From JAHJKV01 sp963678135 (GTDB lineage: Bacteria > Desulfobacterota > Desulfovibrionia > Desulfovibrionales > Desulfovibrionaceae): a DNA stretch of 64,000 nt. Both the position numbers and the translations under genes were made by a program. Where the stretch lies: positions 620,001 to 684,000 of the forward strand of contig OY782667.1 of NCBI GenBank assembly GCA_963678135.1. Direction: 5' to 3'. Numbering within the stretch: position 1 is the first letter of the stretch; each line of letters opens with the position of its first letter. The notes beneath the pieces are model-generated. The model did not search any database. It was not told the origin of the DNA and saw only the letters and a list, made by a program, of their open reading frames with translations. This document shows, piece after piece, positions 9,321-17,286 of this stretch.

Positions 9321-9548
9321 AGCAAATCTCCTTGCCTGCCTAGCCTGCCCGCATCTGCGTTTTAGTAAGTTTTAGACTTTACCCAGTGTTGGCTTGAGTT
9401 GCAACTCTGTTTTTTGTTTGCACAAGGCAAACGCATATAAATTTTAGGCTCAATAAAAAAATCTAAAAACTCTCTATTGCCTACTTGCAAAAACTCAATG
9501 CGAGTTTTAACTTAAGGCCTCAACAGAACTGAAGACAAGGGGAAAACT

Positions 9549-10518
9549 GTGATGACAGCTTTATTTCGTTTTGCACTACTCGGAATGCTACTCACTTGTT
9601 TTTTGGGAATTGCAACAAATTCTTTTGCTTCCCAAGAACACAATATACATGATTTTATCTTTTTTGTAGACCACTCCGGCTCTATGAGCAAAGAAATTGC
9701 TGGCAGTTCAAAAATAAAAACCGCAAAAACAATACTCAAAGCCTTAAATACCGCCATCCCTGAGCAAAAAAGCAAAGCTGCCCTCTACACTTTTGCTCCT
9801 TTTGCTTGTTACCTTGAACCAAGCGAATACAGCAAGGCCACAATGGGTACAGCCATTGATTCTATAAACTCAGATATACCCCTTTTTGGGAGAACTACGC
9901 CTATGGATAAAGGGCTTTTAGGCTTGGACTCAATTTTGCCCCGGTTCCAGGGAAAAACCGAAATTATTATGATCACGGATGGCATATTAAACAAAAGAAG
10001 CAATCCCTTGCCTCTTGTTCGTCTGCTGTATGAAAAATACAATATCTGCCTGCACATTATTTCACTGGCTACAACAAAATCCGGCAAGCAAGTCATCACT
10101 GCCCTTGATTCCTTAAAACCTTGCTCTGTCACAGCCCGACAACCTCAACACCTTTATCTACAAGGTGTTTGGCGAAAACAATATCATCAATGCCATGCTT
10201 CCAAGTATATATTTTGACTATAAACAAGCAAGGCTTCAAGGCACTGAACTCAGCAAACTGAAACGCATTCTGGCTATTATGCAGGACAATTCAGACAAAA
10301 CTTTTGTGCTCAGTGGTTGGACTGACGGCATTGGTCCCAAAAAATACAATATAAATCTTGGCCAATGTCGCGCAAATACCGTAAAAAAATGGCTTGTAGA
10401 ACACGGAGCAGATCCCAGTCAGCTTGAAGTCGTGGGCAAGGGTAAATCCTTTACCTATGATAATACAACAATCGCTGGGCGCGTGGAAAATCGCCGTGTC
10501 GATATATCCATATACTGA
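9549..10518 (+). pseudogene. VWA-OmpA protein split by a frameshift
   Basis: The first frame (from 9549, or ATG at 9552) encodes a signal peptide and a von Willebrand factor A domain with a MIDAS-type motif FVDHSGSMS. It loses sense after ITALDSLK. The next frame carries an OmpA-like peptidoglycan-binding domain (VLSGWTDGIG, NLGQCRANTVKKWL, NRRVDISIY). Reading the second frame backwards gives LALSQPDNLNTFIYKVFG with no start before the shift. Removing one A from the AAAA run at about 10117-10120 would join the two into one protein of about 322 residues. So this is probably a periplasmic VWA protein anchored to peptidoglycan that is interrupted, or a sequencing error, or rarely a slippage site. 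Confidence 0.8.
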
Positions 10519-10606
10519 TACAAACCGCTCCATAGACAAGGCCAAGTACTTATTATATGCTGTGCAAATTAAAGGACAAAAATTATAATTTTTTAGGAGC
10601 TCTCAA

Positions 10607-11155
10607 ATGCGAAAATCAATCATCTTTCTGTTTTGTGTTCTGCTGTTGAGTCTTTCTCTTCTCGCTTGTAATTCTGATTCCGGCAATAAAATTGCTATAA
10701 TAGACCTTGCTAAAATCCAAGCTTCCAGTGCCCTGCAAAAGGTCACGACACATATTGATGCCTACCGCAATAGTCATATGGAAACAGTGAAAGCTGCTGA
10801 GAATGCCTTTCGGAAAAAAAGTACAGACGAAACACGCCAAGCCTATTCACAAGCAATGAAAGAATTTGAACAAACTGTTGGAGAAGAAGAACAGCGGATA
10901 TTCACTGCTCTTTCAGACGGTATTGATAAAATTCTTGCAAGGTATCGTGAGCAAAACAATATACAAGTCATCTTGATCAAAGATGCAGCCCTCTCCTTTG
11001 ATCCGTCTTTAGATATTACCGAGGCTATTGCTGCTCAACTTGATACTATTGAACTGGGACTTGAACAGACTCCACAAGAAAACACGCAAACTGATACACC
11101 AACTGATACACCAACTGATACGCAAACTGATACGCAAACTGACACGCAAGAATAG
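10607..11155 (+). CDS. Skp/OmpH-like lipoprotein with TDT repeats
   Basis: The 182-residue protein starts with a lipoprotein signal (lipobox LLAC, acylated Cys about residue 21), then a KIAIIDLAKI strand and a long charged helical region as in Skp/OmpH periplasmic chaperones, ending with a strand-like VILIKDAA segment. The extreme C-terminus consists of five TDTP/TDTQ units encoded by a 12-base tandem repeat. AGGAG lies upstream of the ATG. A terminator follows directly. A role with the preceding VWA-OmpA gene in the cell envelope is possible but only positional. Confidence 0.7.
   Translation: MRKSIIFLFCVLLLSLSLLACNSDSGNKIAIIDLAKIQASSALQKVTTHIDAYRNSHMETVKAAENAFRKKSTDETRQAYSQAMKEFEQTVGEEEQRIFTALSDGIDKILARYREQNNIQVILIKDAALSFDPSLDITEAIAAQLDTIELGLEQTPQENTQTDTPTDTPTDTQTDTQTDTQE
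11090..11151 (+). repeat. 12-base tandem repeat inside the Skp-like gene
   Basis: Five units of the type ACTGATACNCNA stand in tandem and keep frame, giving TDTP-TDTP-TDTQ-TDTQ-TDTQ. The first units differ from the later ones by a C/G and C/A change. Such tracts can change unit number without disturbing the frame. Confidence 0.8.
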
Positions 11156-11174
11156 ACAGTACATTCTTCATTAA

Positions 11175-11214
11175 AAAACCCCGGCAATCCATATCAGAAA
11201 GCCGGGGTTTTCTT
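11175..11214 (+). terminator. Rho-independent terminator
   Basis: An 11-base perfect stem (AAAACCCCGGC at 11175-11185 with GCCGGGGTTTT at 11201-11211) is followed by further pyrimidines. It lies 20 bases after the Skp-like gene and ends that plus-strand unit. Confidence 0.88.
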
Positions 11215-11271
11215 ATTATGTAAGGCTCAAGCTCAGTTGTAGATTGTAGATATTAAGCACAAATCCATGAA

Positions 11272-11586
11272 TTAGCTACATCCACCGGTAGAACACGAGC
11301 CACCGGAGCATCCACCACCTACGGGATATTGTGAATCAATGGAAAAACCAAAATAGGTCATATCAAGTCGTAGATCACCGGTTTGAGCTTTTAATTCTTT
11401 ATCAATAATAAAAGTCATACCGCTTACCTCAAAGGTTTCATCGCTGTCTTTTGACTCATCCAGAGCCAATGAAAGGGAAGGGCCTGCTCAGCCTCCAGAG
11501 GCAAGAAAAATACGGACAGGGCTGAGTTCCTTGTCCTCAAAAAAATTTTCCAGCTGCTTTTGGGCAGCCTCGCTTACTTCAATCAT
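11272..11586 (-). CDS. HesB/IscA-like protein, putative selenoprotein (in-frame TGA = Sec33)
   Basis: From ATG at 11586 (AAGGATGG upstream) the frame reads MIEVSEAAQKQLENFFEDKE, then VRIFLASGG, a TGA codon at 11490-11488, and continues AGPSLSLALDES through FEVSGMTFIIDKEL to a Cys-rich end GGGCSGGSCSTGGCS. The TGA stands exactly where HesB/IscA proteins have their first conserved metal-binding cysteine (GGGCSG in IscA), and similarity continues after it, so selenocysteine is much more likely than a broken gene. Just after UGA the mRNA can form a stem CAGGCC/GGC-U-CUG with one bulged U, as expected of a bacterial SECIS. HesB-like selenoproteins are known in deltaproteobacteria. A role in Fe-S or metal handling is inferred. 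Product 104 aa. Confidence 0.8.
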
Positions 11587-11763
11587 ATATCCATCCTTTT
11601 GCTTATGAGGAAAAATTGCCAAAAAGGCACAAGCATTTTCCCTCGCGTTTTGTCAATTGAAGTAAGAACTCCTCACTGCTTTGTCAAACTCTCATCTCAA
11701 AATCCCCAGTACTCTTTTTTGTAAGCTGTTGACCGCTATACTGCTATGTTGTAACTTTTTTAT

Positions 11764-11798
11764 CGTACTTTATACTGATTTACCGTGCTTTGTACTGA
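11764..11798 (+). promoter_or_regulatory. Direct repeat upstream of tetR, possible operator
   Basis: Two 15-base copies (CGTACTTTATACTGA at 11764-11778 and CGTGCTTTGTACTGA at 11784-11798) differ at two positions and lie 20 bases apart, 43 bases before the TetR-type gene. Two helical turns of spacing fits a regulator binding side by side. No protein binding can be shown from sequence. Confidence 0.35.
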
Positions 11799-11840
11799 CA
11801 CAGAGAAGAATAAATTCAGTAACAACACAGGGAAACGGCG

Positions 11841-12401
11841 ATGAAAACCAAAGACCGCATTCTCAATATTGCCAAAAGCATGATCGCTGAACAAGGCTTT
11901 CATGCAACAACCACAGCCCAACTTGCGTCCAAGGCGCAAATTTCAGAAGGCACTATTTACCGCCATTTTCAATCCAAAGAAGATATTCTCATAACTATTT
12001 TGAATGATCTGGATGAAAAGTATGCTGATTTCAGTGTACAAATTCAATCTCAATTGCATGTTGAACCGGGTATCATAGCAACTGTACTTAAAAAACAACT
12101 TGCTTTTGTGGCAAAAAATCAAGAAAGTTTCAAAATAGTACTCAGCTCCTTTGCTTTATTGCAACCGTCCATGGAGTCCATGAACTCAGTGCTTGATCGA
12201 ATGCAAGAATTCATGGCCACGCTTCTTGAAAAAGCAATGCAAACAGGCATTATCCCCAAACAAAGTGCCCAAAGAACAGCCATGGTACTTATGACCATGC
12301 TCCTTGGTTTTCTTGAACTCCGGCTCTATTGGCCTGAAGATGAAGACTACAGTGCGGATGTCGTAGAATTTTGTCGCCAAGCCTTACTACAGGGCACATA
12401 A
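11841..12401 (+). CDS. TetR/AcrR-family transcriptional regulator
   Basis: The 186-residue product has the TetR N-terminal helix-turn-helix: RILNIAKSMIAEQGF, then TTTAQLASKAQISEGTIYRHFQSKEDIL (about residues 6-52). The C-terminal ligand domain is not recognisable by eye. It precedes pyrR and aroK in the same direction but no target gene such as an efflux pump is adjacent, so the regulated genes are unknown. The direct repeats upstream suggest self-regulation. The ATG at 11841 has GGGAAACGG upstream, a modest ribosome site. Confidence 0.88.
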   Translation: MKTKDRILNIAKSMIAEQGFHATTTAQLASKAQISEGTIYRHFQSKEDILITILNDLDEKYADFSVQIQSQLHVEPGIIATVLKKQLAFVAKNQESFKIVLSSFALLQPSMESMNSVLDRMQEFMATLLEKAMQTGIIPKQSAQRTAMVLMTMLLGFLELRLYWPEDEDYSADVVEFCRQALLQGT

Positions 12402-12438
12402 ACAACATTTTGCATGGCCAAATAAAATGGAGAAAAAA

Positions 12439-12987
12439 ATGAAGGAATGCGAGATTATTCTGAATAATACAGATATGCAACGTACCCTAGCGCGTTTGGC
12501 TTCAGAAATCTCTGAACGCCGTGGCAATGATCCTTCCCTTGCTCTGGTAGGACTTCAGCGCCGTGGCGTAGACCTTGCCGAACGCTTACGTCTTCTCTTG
12601 GAAAAGCAACTCGCTTGCTCAATCCCCTTAGGAAAATTGGATATTAACCTTTATAGAGATGATTGGACAACTTTGGATATTAAACCCACGATCAATGATA
12701 CACAAATTCCTTTTCAAATCGAAAACTCCTCTATTATTCTTGTGGATGACGTACTTTTTTCAGGACGCACAGTGCGTGCTGCCTTGGAAGCTATCCTTGA
12801 TTATGGACGCCCTACACGGGTAGAACTGCTGGTACTCGTAGATCGTGGCAATAGAGAACTACCTATTCATGCTGACTATGTGGGTAAAAAAATATCCACT
12901 TCTCCAAATTCTCACGTCAATGTACTGGTAACGGAAAGAGACAATGAAGATAAAGTATGTCTTGTACAGGCTGAGCATAAAGCATGA
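12439..12987 (+). CDS. pyrR: PyrR: uracil phosphoribosyltransferase / pyrimidine attenuation regulator
   Basis: PyrR binds pyr leader RNA in response to UMP and also makes UMP from uracil and PRPP. The PRPP-binding loop is clear (SSIILVDDVLFSGRTVRAAL), as are the family segments LVGLQRRGVDLAERL, GKLDINLYRDD and LVDRGNRELPI. ATG at 12439 is preferred to the ATG at 12427 because GGAG stands six bases before it. No pyrimidine biosynthesis gene adjoins it, so any RNA target is elsewhere. The stop overlaps the aroK start by four bases (ATGA). Confidence 0.93.
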   Translation: MKECEIILNNTDMQRTLARLASEISERRGNDPSLALVGLQRRGVDLAERLRLLLEKQLACSIPLGKLDINLYRDDWTTLDIKPTINDTQIPFQIENSSIILVDDVLFSGRTVRAALEAILDYGRPTRVELLVLVDRGNRELPIHADYVGKKISTSPNSHVNVLVTERDNEDKVCLVQAEHKA

Positions 12988-13550
12988 ATAAACAGCTTTC
13001 TGATCTCATGCGCGTTTCACGAATGGAGCGTGTAAGTGAACTCCCTGCTCTAAGCCTGATAGGCATGGCCGGAGCCGGAAAATCTACCCTTGGCAAACTC
13101 GCAGCCCAATCCCTTGGCTGGGCTTGTGTGGATACAGACCGTATGCTTGAAGCCTATTATGCCCAGCCTTTGCAAGCTATTATGGACAGTGTAGGCCTGA
13201 ACAAGTTTATGGAATTAGAGGAACATTTATTGTGTTCCCTTAGGCTTTGTAGGACTATCATTGCCACTGGTGGTTCCGTAATTTATTCTGAAAAAACCAT
13301 GCGCCACTTAAAAACACTGGGGCCAATAGTCTATATGCATATTGGTTTGGAAACATTTCTAAGCAGAATAGGTGATGCCTCTGATCGTGCTTTATGTATT
13401 GGCAAAAAAAGTCGAGAAGCCCTTTATCATGAGAGGCAACCCCTGTATACCGCTGCTGCTGATTTTAGTATAGACTCTGAAAATAATTCAGCAAAGGCTT
13501 GCCTTGATATTCTGCTCACTTGGTGCTGCAAACAAAAACTACTGGGCTAA
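12984..13550 (+). CDS. aroK: Shikimate kinase
   Basis: Shikimate kinase phosphorylates shikimate with ATP in the chorismate pathway. Visible motifs are the Walker A loop GMAGAGKST (about residues 27-35), the shikimate-binding DTDR, and ATGGSVIYS, the Gly-Gly loop. The lid region is less typical (DRALCIGKKSREALYHERQPLY), but the RxxLY-x-RxPLY pattern after it is standard. Length 188 is slightly long because of an N-terminal extension of about 20 residues. It overlaps pyrR by four bases. Confidence 0.85.
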   Translation: MNKQLSDLMRVSRMERVSELPALSLIGMAGAGKSTLGKLAAQSLGWACVDTDRMLEAYYAQPLQAIMDSVGLNKFMELEEHLLCSLRLCRTIIATGGSVIYSEKTMRHLKTLGPIVYMHIGLETFLSRIGDASDRALCIGKKSREALYHERQPLYTAAADFSIDSENNSAKACLDILLTWCCKQKLLG

Positions 13551-13558
13551 AATACGAT

Positions 13559-14170
13559 ATGAGCAAAACAAAAAGCACCCCTGCAAAAAGTTTTCGTAAA
13601 CTTGCAAGTTTGTACACTCGTATGGCTGATGCTTACACGCAACATGCAAAACTCATTGGGCTTGATTGTACAAACTGTACAGATAATTGTTGTTATAGCT
13701 ATTTTCAGCACCATACCTATATTGAATGGGCATATATGTGGAAAGGTCTGGAAGCTCTACCCACACAGCGCAAAAACACTTTTATACAACGCGCTGAACA
13801 CTATGTTGCCAGAGCTCGCAGAGAGCTCGCCCAAGGCATACGTCCACATATCATGTGCCCTCTGAATGAAGATGGGCTTTGCGGGCTTTATGAACACAGG
13901 TTCATGATTTGTCGCTTACATGGAGTTCCAAATATCCTTGTGCATCCCAATGGGAAAAGCATTCGTTTTCCGGGTTGTTGGCAAAGCCAAGAATTAACAA
14001 AAAATATATCCAATCCTCCTGAACTCAACCGAAGTAGCTTATATATGGATTTGGTAAAATTGGAAATGGAGTTTGTAGGATCAAAACTTCGTACCCTGCC
14101 CAAAGTAGACCTCACCTTAGCAGAAATGATAGTCTTTGGCCTTCCTCAATTATCACTAGGAGAGCATTGA
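13559..14170 (+). CDS. YkgJ-like cysteine-cluster protein
   Basis: The 203-residue protein has a CTNCTDNCC motif near residue 37, followed by CPLNEDGLCGLYEHR and MICRLHGVP: the CxxC...C...CxxY...CR pattern of the YkgJ family, thought to bind zinc or an Fe-S cluster. The N-terminal MSKTKSTPAK start at 13559 is chosen because upstream codons overlap aroK and have no family resemblance. The biochemical function of the family is not known. The preceding aroK gene ends 8 bases earlier, so it is likely in the same transcript. Confidence 0.75.
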   Translation: MSKTKSTPAKSFRKLASLYTRMADAYTQHAKLIGLDCTNCTDNCCYSYFQHHTYIEWAYMWKGLEALPTQRKNTFIQRAEHYVARARRELAQGIRPHIMCPLNEDGLCGLYEHRFMICRLHGVPNILVHPNGKSIRFPGCWQSQELTKNISNPPELNRSSLYMDLVKLEMEFVGSKLRTLPKVDLTLAEMIVFGLPQLSLGEH

Positions 14171-14171
14171 A

Positions 14172-14552
14172 ATGTTTGAAATAACTCGTAAACCAATCCA
14201 TCCCGGAGGAATTCTTAGACGCGAATGTATGAAGCCACTTGGTATGTCTGTTACTTCATTTGCCGCGCACCTTGGGATAAGTCGCAAAACTCTTTCCAAA
14301 ATTATTAACGAACGAGGTTCTGTTACTCCCAATATTGCCTTGCGCCTTGCCCGTGCTTTTCCACCTTCGGCCAAAATCTGGCTTAGCCTGCAAATGGACT
14401 ACGATTTATGGGAAGCTCAGCACTGTACCAATGAATGGAAAACGGTTAAGCCTTTACCGCAAAACCCCATAGAACCTCACGAGGAACACCCTGAACTACA
14501 CACGAGTGATACAGTATATTTAAATAATTCTAATCAAAATGTGTGCTTATAA
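14172..14552 (+). CDS. HigA-family (XRE) antitoxin-like regulator without a toxin partner
   Basis: The first 90 residues match the HigA/VapI addiction-module antitoxin: PIHPGGILRRECMKPLGMSV, ISRKTLSKIINERGSVTPN and RLARAFPPSAKIWLSLQ form the helix-turn-helix domain. The usual HigB toxin gene, normally just upstream, is missing: the upstream neighbour is a YkgJ-like gene. The protein carries an additional hydrophilic tail of about 30 residues rich in Pro, Glu and His. It may be a solitary transcription regulator. AGGAG lies at a good distance before the ATG. Confidence 0.85.
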   Translation: MFEITRKPIHPGGILRRECMKPLGMSVTSFAAHLGISRKTLSKIINERGSVTPNIALRLARAFPPSAKIWLSLQMDYDLWEAQHCTNEWKTVKPLPQNPIEPHEEHPELHTSDTVYLNNSNQNVCL

Positions 14553-14572
14553 AAAAGGTATACAATTTAGCT

Positions 14573-15058
14573 ATGACACGTCCGTATTTTACAGAGACAG
14601 AAAAACATATTCTCGCCTTGGCAGGGCATGATTTAAGCCACAGCTTACAACCTTTCAAGGATATTGCAGAAGAAGTTGGCTGTAGTGAAGAAGAAGTCCT
14701 TGCCTTGCTCCAAAAACTCAAGAAAGAAAAAATAATCCGTCGCTTTGGAGCAACGCTCAGACACCAAAAGGCAGGCTATGGACACAATGCCATGGTGGCG
14801 TGGATTGTCGGTGATGGAGATATAGATGCAATAGGGGAAATGATGGCTGCACGGCCGGAAATTAGCCACTGCTATCGTCGTCGCACATATCCTGAATGGC
14901 CGTATGATCTCTACACTATGATCCACGGCAAAAATCCCGGAGATTGTGCACAGCTTGCAGCCACTCTTTCTAAAAAAACCGGATTAAAAAAATACGCAAT
15001 TCTCAACAGCATCCGTGAGCTTAAAAAAAGCTCCATGCGCTATTTTATTAAGGAGTAA
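14573..15058 (+). CDS. ahbB: Siroheme decarboxylase subunit AhbB (Lrp/AsnC-like)
   Basis: The 161-residue protein is an Lrp/AsnC-fold protein without regulator context: an N-terminal winged helix (YFTETEKHILALAG, IAEEVGCSEEEVLALLQKL, IIRRFGATLRHQKAGYG) and a C-terminal ferredoxin-like domain with HCYRRRTYPEWPYDLYTMIHG. This HCYxR..YPxWPY-type pattern marks the Ahb/NirDLGH siroheme decarboxylases, which make 12,18-didecarboxysiroheme in the alternative heme pathway of sulfate reducers. The partner AhbA is not in the window. hemL follows after 4 bases, supporting a tetrapyrrole role. The start at 14573 (MTRPYFTE) is chosen by family fit; GTG at 14543 is the alternative. Confidence 0.85.
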   Translation: MTRPYFTETEKHILALAGHDLSHSLQPFKDIAEEVGCSEEEVLALLQKLKKEKIIRRFGATLRHQKAGYGHNAMVAWIVGDGDIDAIGEMMAARPEISHCYRRRTYPEWPYDLYTMIHGKNPGDCAQLAATLSKKTGLKKYAILNSIRELKKSSMRYFIKE

Positions 15059-15062
15059 ACGA

Positions 15063-16334
15063 ATGAATCCAAGCTCTCATAATTTGTTTCAACGTGCTTG
15101 CAATGTTCTCCCGGGTGGAGTGAATAGTCCGGTTCGTGCTTGCCGAAGTGTTGGCTGCGACCCCCTTTTTATAAGCAAAAGCTATGGTTCAAAACTCCTT
15201 ACAGCAGACGGTCAAGAACTTATAGATTATGTTATGAGCTGGGGGCCCATGATTTTAGGGCATTCAAACCATGCTGTGCGCGAAGCAGTGCTTAAGGCAG
15301 TGGAAAAAGGCTCCAGTTATGGTGCTCCCTGTCCAGAGGAAGTAGAACTTGCCGAAGCCATTTGTAAGATCATGCCCGGTATAGAAATGCTCCGCATGGT
15401 TTCCTCTGGAACAGAAGCCACGATGAGTGCGGTACGCTTGGCTCGTGCTTACACCAGTCGGGATAAAATTATTAAATTTGATGGTGGCTATCATGGTCAT
15501 TCAGATTGTTTTCTGGCAGCAGCTGGATCAGGTGTTGCGACCTTATCTATTCCCGGCACTCCGGGTGTACCAGATGCTTTTGTACAGCAAACCTTACTTG
15601 CCCCATATAATGATGCTGAAGCTGTTGCAGCCTTGTTTGATCAACATGCAGGAGAAATTGCAGCACTCATTATCGAACCTGTGGCTGGAAACATTGGTTG
15701 CGTATTGCCTAAAACAACTTTCCTGCAAAAACTACGAGCGCTCTGTACCAAGCATGGTGCTCTGCTGATTTTTGATGAAGTTATCACAGGCTTTCGCCTT
15801 GCTTTGGGCGGAGCCCAAGAACGCTTTGGAGTAAGGCCGGACTTAACTACTTTGGGTAAAATAATTGGCGGTGGATTTCCGGTTGGCTGTTATGGTGGAA
15901 AGCGTGAAATAATGGAACAAATAGCCCCGTGTGGTAATGTATACCAAGCAGGAACTCTTTCCGGAAACCCGGTGGCCATGGCTGCAGGGCTAGCAACTGT
16001 GCAAGAACTCGCCAAGGCCGATTACACAGCTTTGGAAAAACGAACTCTTAACTTTGCAAAAGAGTTACAATCCATCTTAGCAAACAAAGGACATCAAACA
16101 AGCCTGAATCATATTGCTTCGCTCTTTACGCTGTTTTTCACGGATCGTCCTGTGCAAAATTATGAGGATGCAAAAACAGGAAAAAGCGATCTTTTTGCTC
16201 AATTTTATATTACAATGCGACAAGCTGGCATAAACCTCGCCCCTTCAGGCTTTGAATGCGTGTTTACTTCTTTTGCCCATACAGACGAAGATTTTGAAAA
16301 AACGCTTCATGCAGCCCAAGCAATCGATTTATAA
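15063..16334 (+). CDS. hemL: Glutamate-1-semialdehyde 2,1-aminomutase
   Basis: HemL converts glutamate-1-semialdehyde to 5-aminolevulinate, the first committed tetrapyrrole precursor of the C5 pathway. The product (423 aa) has all main landmarks of this PLP aminotransferase: LPGGVNSPVRA, YVMSWGPMILGH, SSGTEATMSAVRLAR, GGYHGHSD, IFDEVITGFR and the PLP lysine in TLGKIIGGGFPVG. ATG at 15063 has AAGGAG nine bases upstream. It follows ahbB closely, giving a small heme-precursor operon together with the next gene. Confidence 0.95.
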   Translation: MNPSSHNLFQRACNVLPGGVNSPVRACRSVGCDPLFISKSYGSKLLTADGQELIDYVMSWGPMILGHSNHAVREAVLKAVEKGSSYGAPCPEEVELAEAICKIMPGIEMLRMVSSGTEATMSAVRLARAYTSRDKIIKFDGGYHGHSDCFLAAAGSGVATLSIPGTPGVPDAFVQQTLLAPYNDAEAVAALFDQHAGEIAALIIEPVAGNIGCVLPKTTFLQKLRALCTKHGALLIFDEVITGFRLALGGAQERFGVRPDLTTLGKIIGGGFPVGCYGGKREIMEQIAPCGNVYQAGTLSGNPVAMAAGLATVQELAKADYTALEKRTLNFAKELQSILANKGHQTSLNHIASLFTLFFTDRPVQNYEDAKTGKSDLFAQFYITMRQAGINLAPSGFECVFTSFAHTDEDFEKTLHAAQAIDL

Positions 16335-16348
16335 AAACGGAGCATAAA

Positions 16349-16999
16349 ATGTTCACCGGACTGGTCAATGGTACAGGCAAAATACAAGGCATAGATCAAC
16401 GTGGTCAAGAAAGCAGATTAACGATCACTCCCCTATTTCCACTTCCAAACATCATTCTTGGTGAATCAATTGCTGTCAATGGTGTTTGTTTGACTGTGGA
16501 AACACATGAAAACAAACAATTTTCTGCCTATGCTAGTCGTGAAACCATGAACATTACAAATTTAGGGAAGCTCCAGAGAGGAAGTACGGTTAATCTTGAG
16601 CGAGCCTTGGCTGTTGGGGATCGTCTTGGGGGGCATTTGGTTTCAGGTCATGTTGATTGCCTCGCAACAGTGAGTGCTATTCGCCCTGCCGGAGAATCAA
16701 AAATATTCAGGTTGCACTACCCAGCGGAATATACTGCACTTGTTGTGGAAAAAGGCTCAATAACGCTTGATGGCATCAGCTTAACAATCAATGCTTGCGG
16801 TACAGACTGGCTTGAAGTGAACATCATCCCTGCGACTCAAAAAGAAACAAGTATCTCGGCTTGGACTCCGGGCTATGTAGTCAACATGGAAACAGATATT
16901 ATTGGACGGTATGTACAGCGTATGCTCAACCCGTATCTTGAACAAGGAAAAAACCATTCCGGAGTCAACATGGAATTTCTTGCCAAACACGGTTTTTAA
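16349..16999 (+). CDS. ribE: Riboflavin synthase alpha subunit
   Basis: The enzyme dismutates two 6,7-dimethyl-8-ribityllumazine molecules into riboflavin. Two internally related lumazine-binding repeats are visible: MFTGLVNGTGKI with SIAVNGVCLTV in the first, and GHLVSGHVDC with SITLDGISLTIN in the second. At 216 residues it has the normal length. It begins 14 bases after hemL with CGGAG in front. No FMN riboswitch or other rib gene is adjacent, so the rest of the pathway is elsewhere. Confidence 0.93.
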   Translation: MFTGLVNGTGKIQGIDQRGQESRLTITPLFPLPNIILGESIAVNGVCLTVETHENKQFSAYASRETMNITNLGKLQRGSTVNLERALAVGDRLGGHLVSGHVDCLATVSAIRPAGESKIFRLHYPAEYTALVVEKGSITLDGISLTINACGTDWLEVNIIPATQKETSISAWTPGYVVNMETDIIGRYVQRMLNPYLEQGKNHSGVNMEFLAKHGF

Positions 17000-17088
17000 G
17001 GCCTTCAAAAACAAAAAATATCAGAGCAAAGCAAAGGCATATAAATTCTAGGGTAAATACGCCCTGCTCATTCTATTTCCCCCCTTTT

Positions 17089-17125
17089 GTCATCCTGCGC
17101 GTAAGTCGCAGGAACCAGTTCTTCT
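17089..17125 (+). repeat. Palindromic extragenic repeat, copy A
   Basis: The core CTGCG-CGTAAGT-CGCAG is a 5-base inverted repeat around a conserved 7-base loop, preceded by GTCATC and followed by GAACCAGTTCTTCT. It matches copy F and the reverse complements of copies D and E. A pyrimidine-rich tract follows directly. Confidence 0.85.
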
Positions 17126-17205
17126 GCCTTTTCTTCTTCTTTTCTTCTCCTCTTCCTCCTTGTTTCTTCTCTTGCTGCGTCAAACCTTCAGAGTTTGGCT
17201 CTGCT

Positions 17206-17232
17206 GGATTCTGCGTCTTCGCGCAGAATGAC
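17206..17232 (-). repeat. Palindromic extragenic repeat, copy B (variant loop)
   Basis: The sequence GGATTCTGCG, TCTT, CGCGCAGAATGAC has the same stem (ATTCTGCG/CGCAGAAT) as copies D and E, but the loop is altered to TCTTCG. It lies in reverse orientation to copy A. Confidence 0.7.
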
Positions 17233-17286
17233 GAAGAGGGATATACTGTTATATAGTGTCAAGCCCTCGCAGTTCGGCTCTGCTAG

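Noticed and set aside
11272..11469. Reading the IscA-like gene as a short 65-codon ORF or as a pseudogene
   Set aside because: Family similarity continues on both sides of the TGA, a good ribosome site stands before the upstream ATG, and the TGA replaces a conserved Cys.
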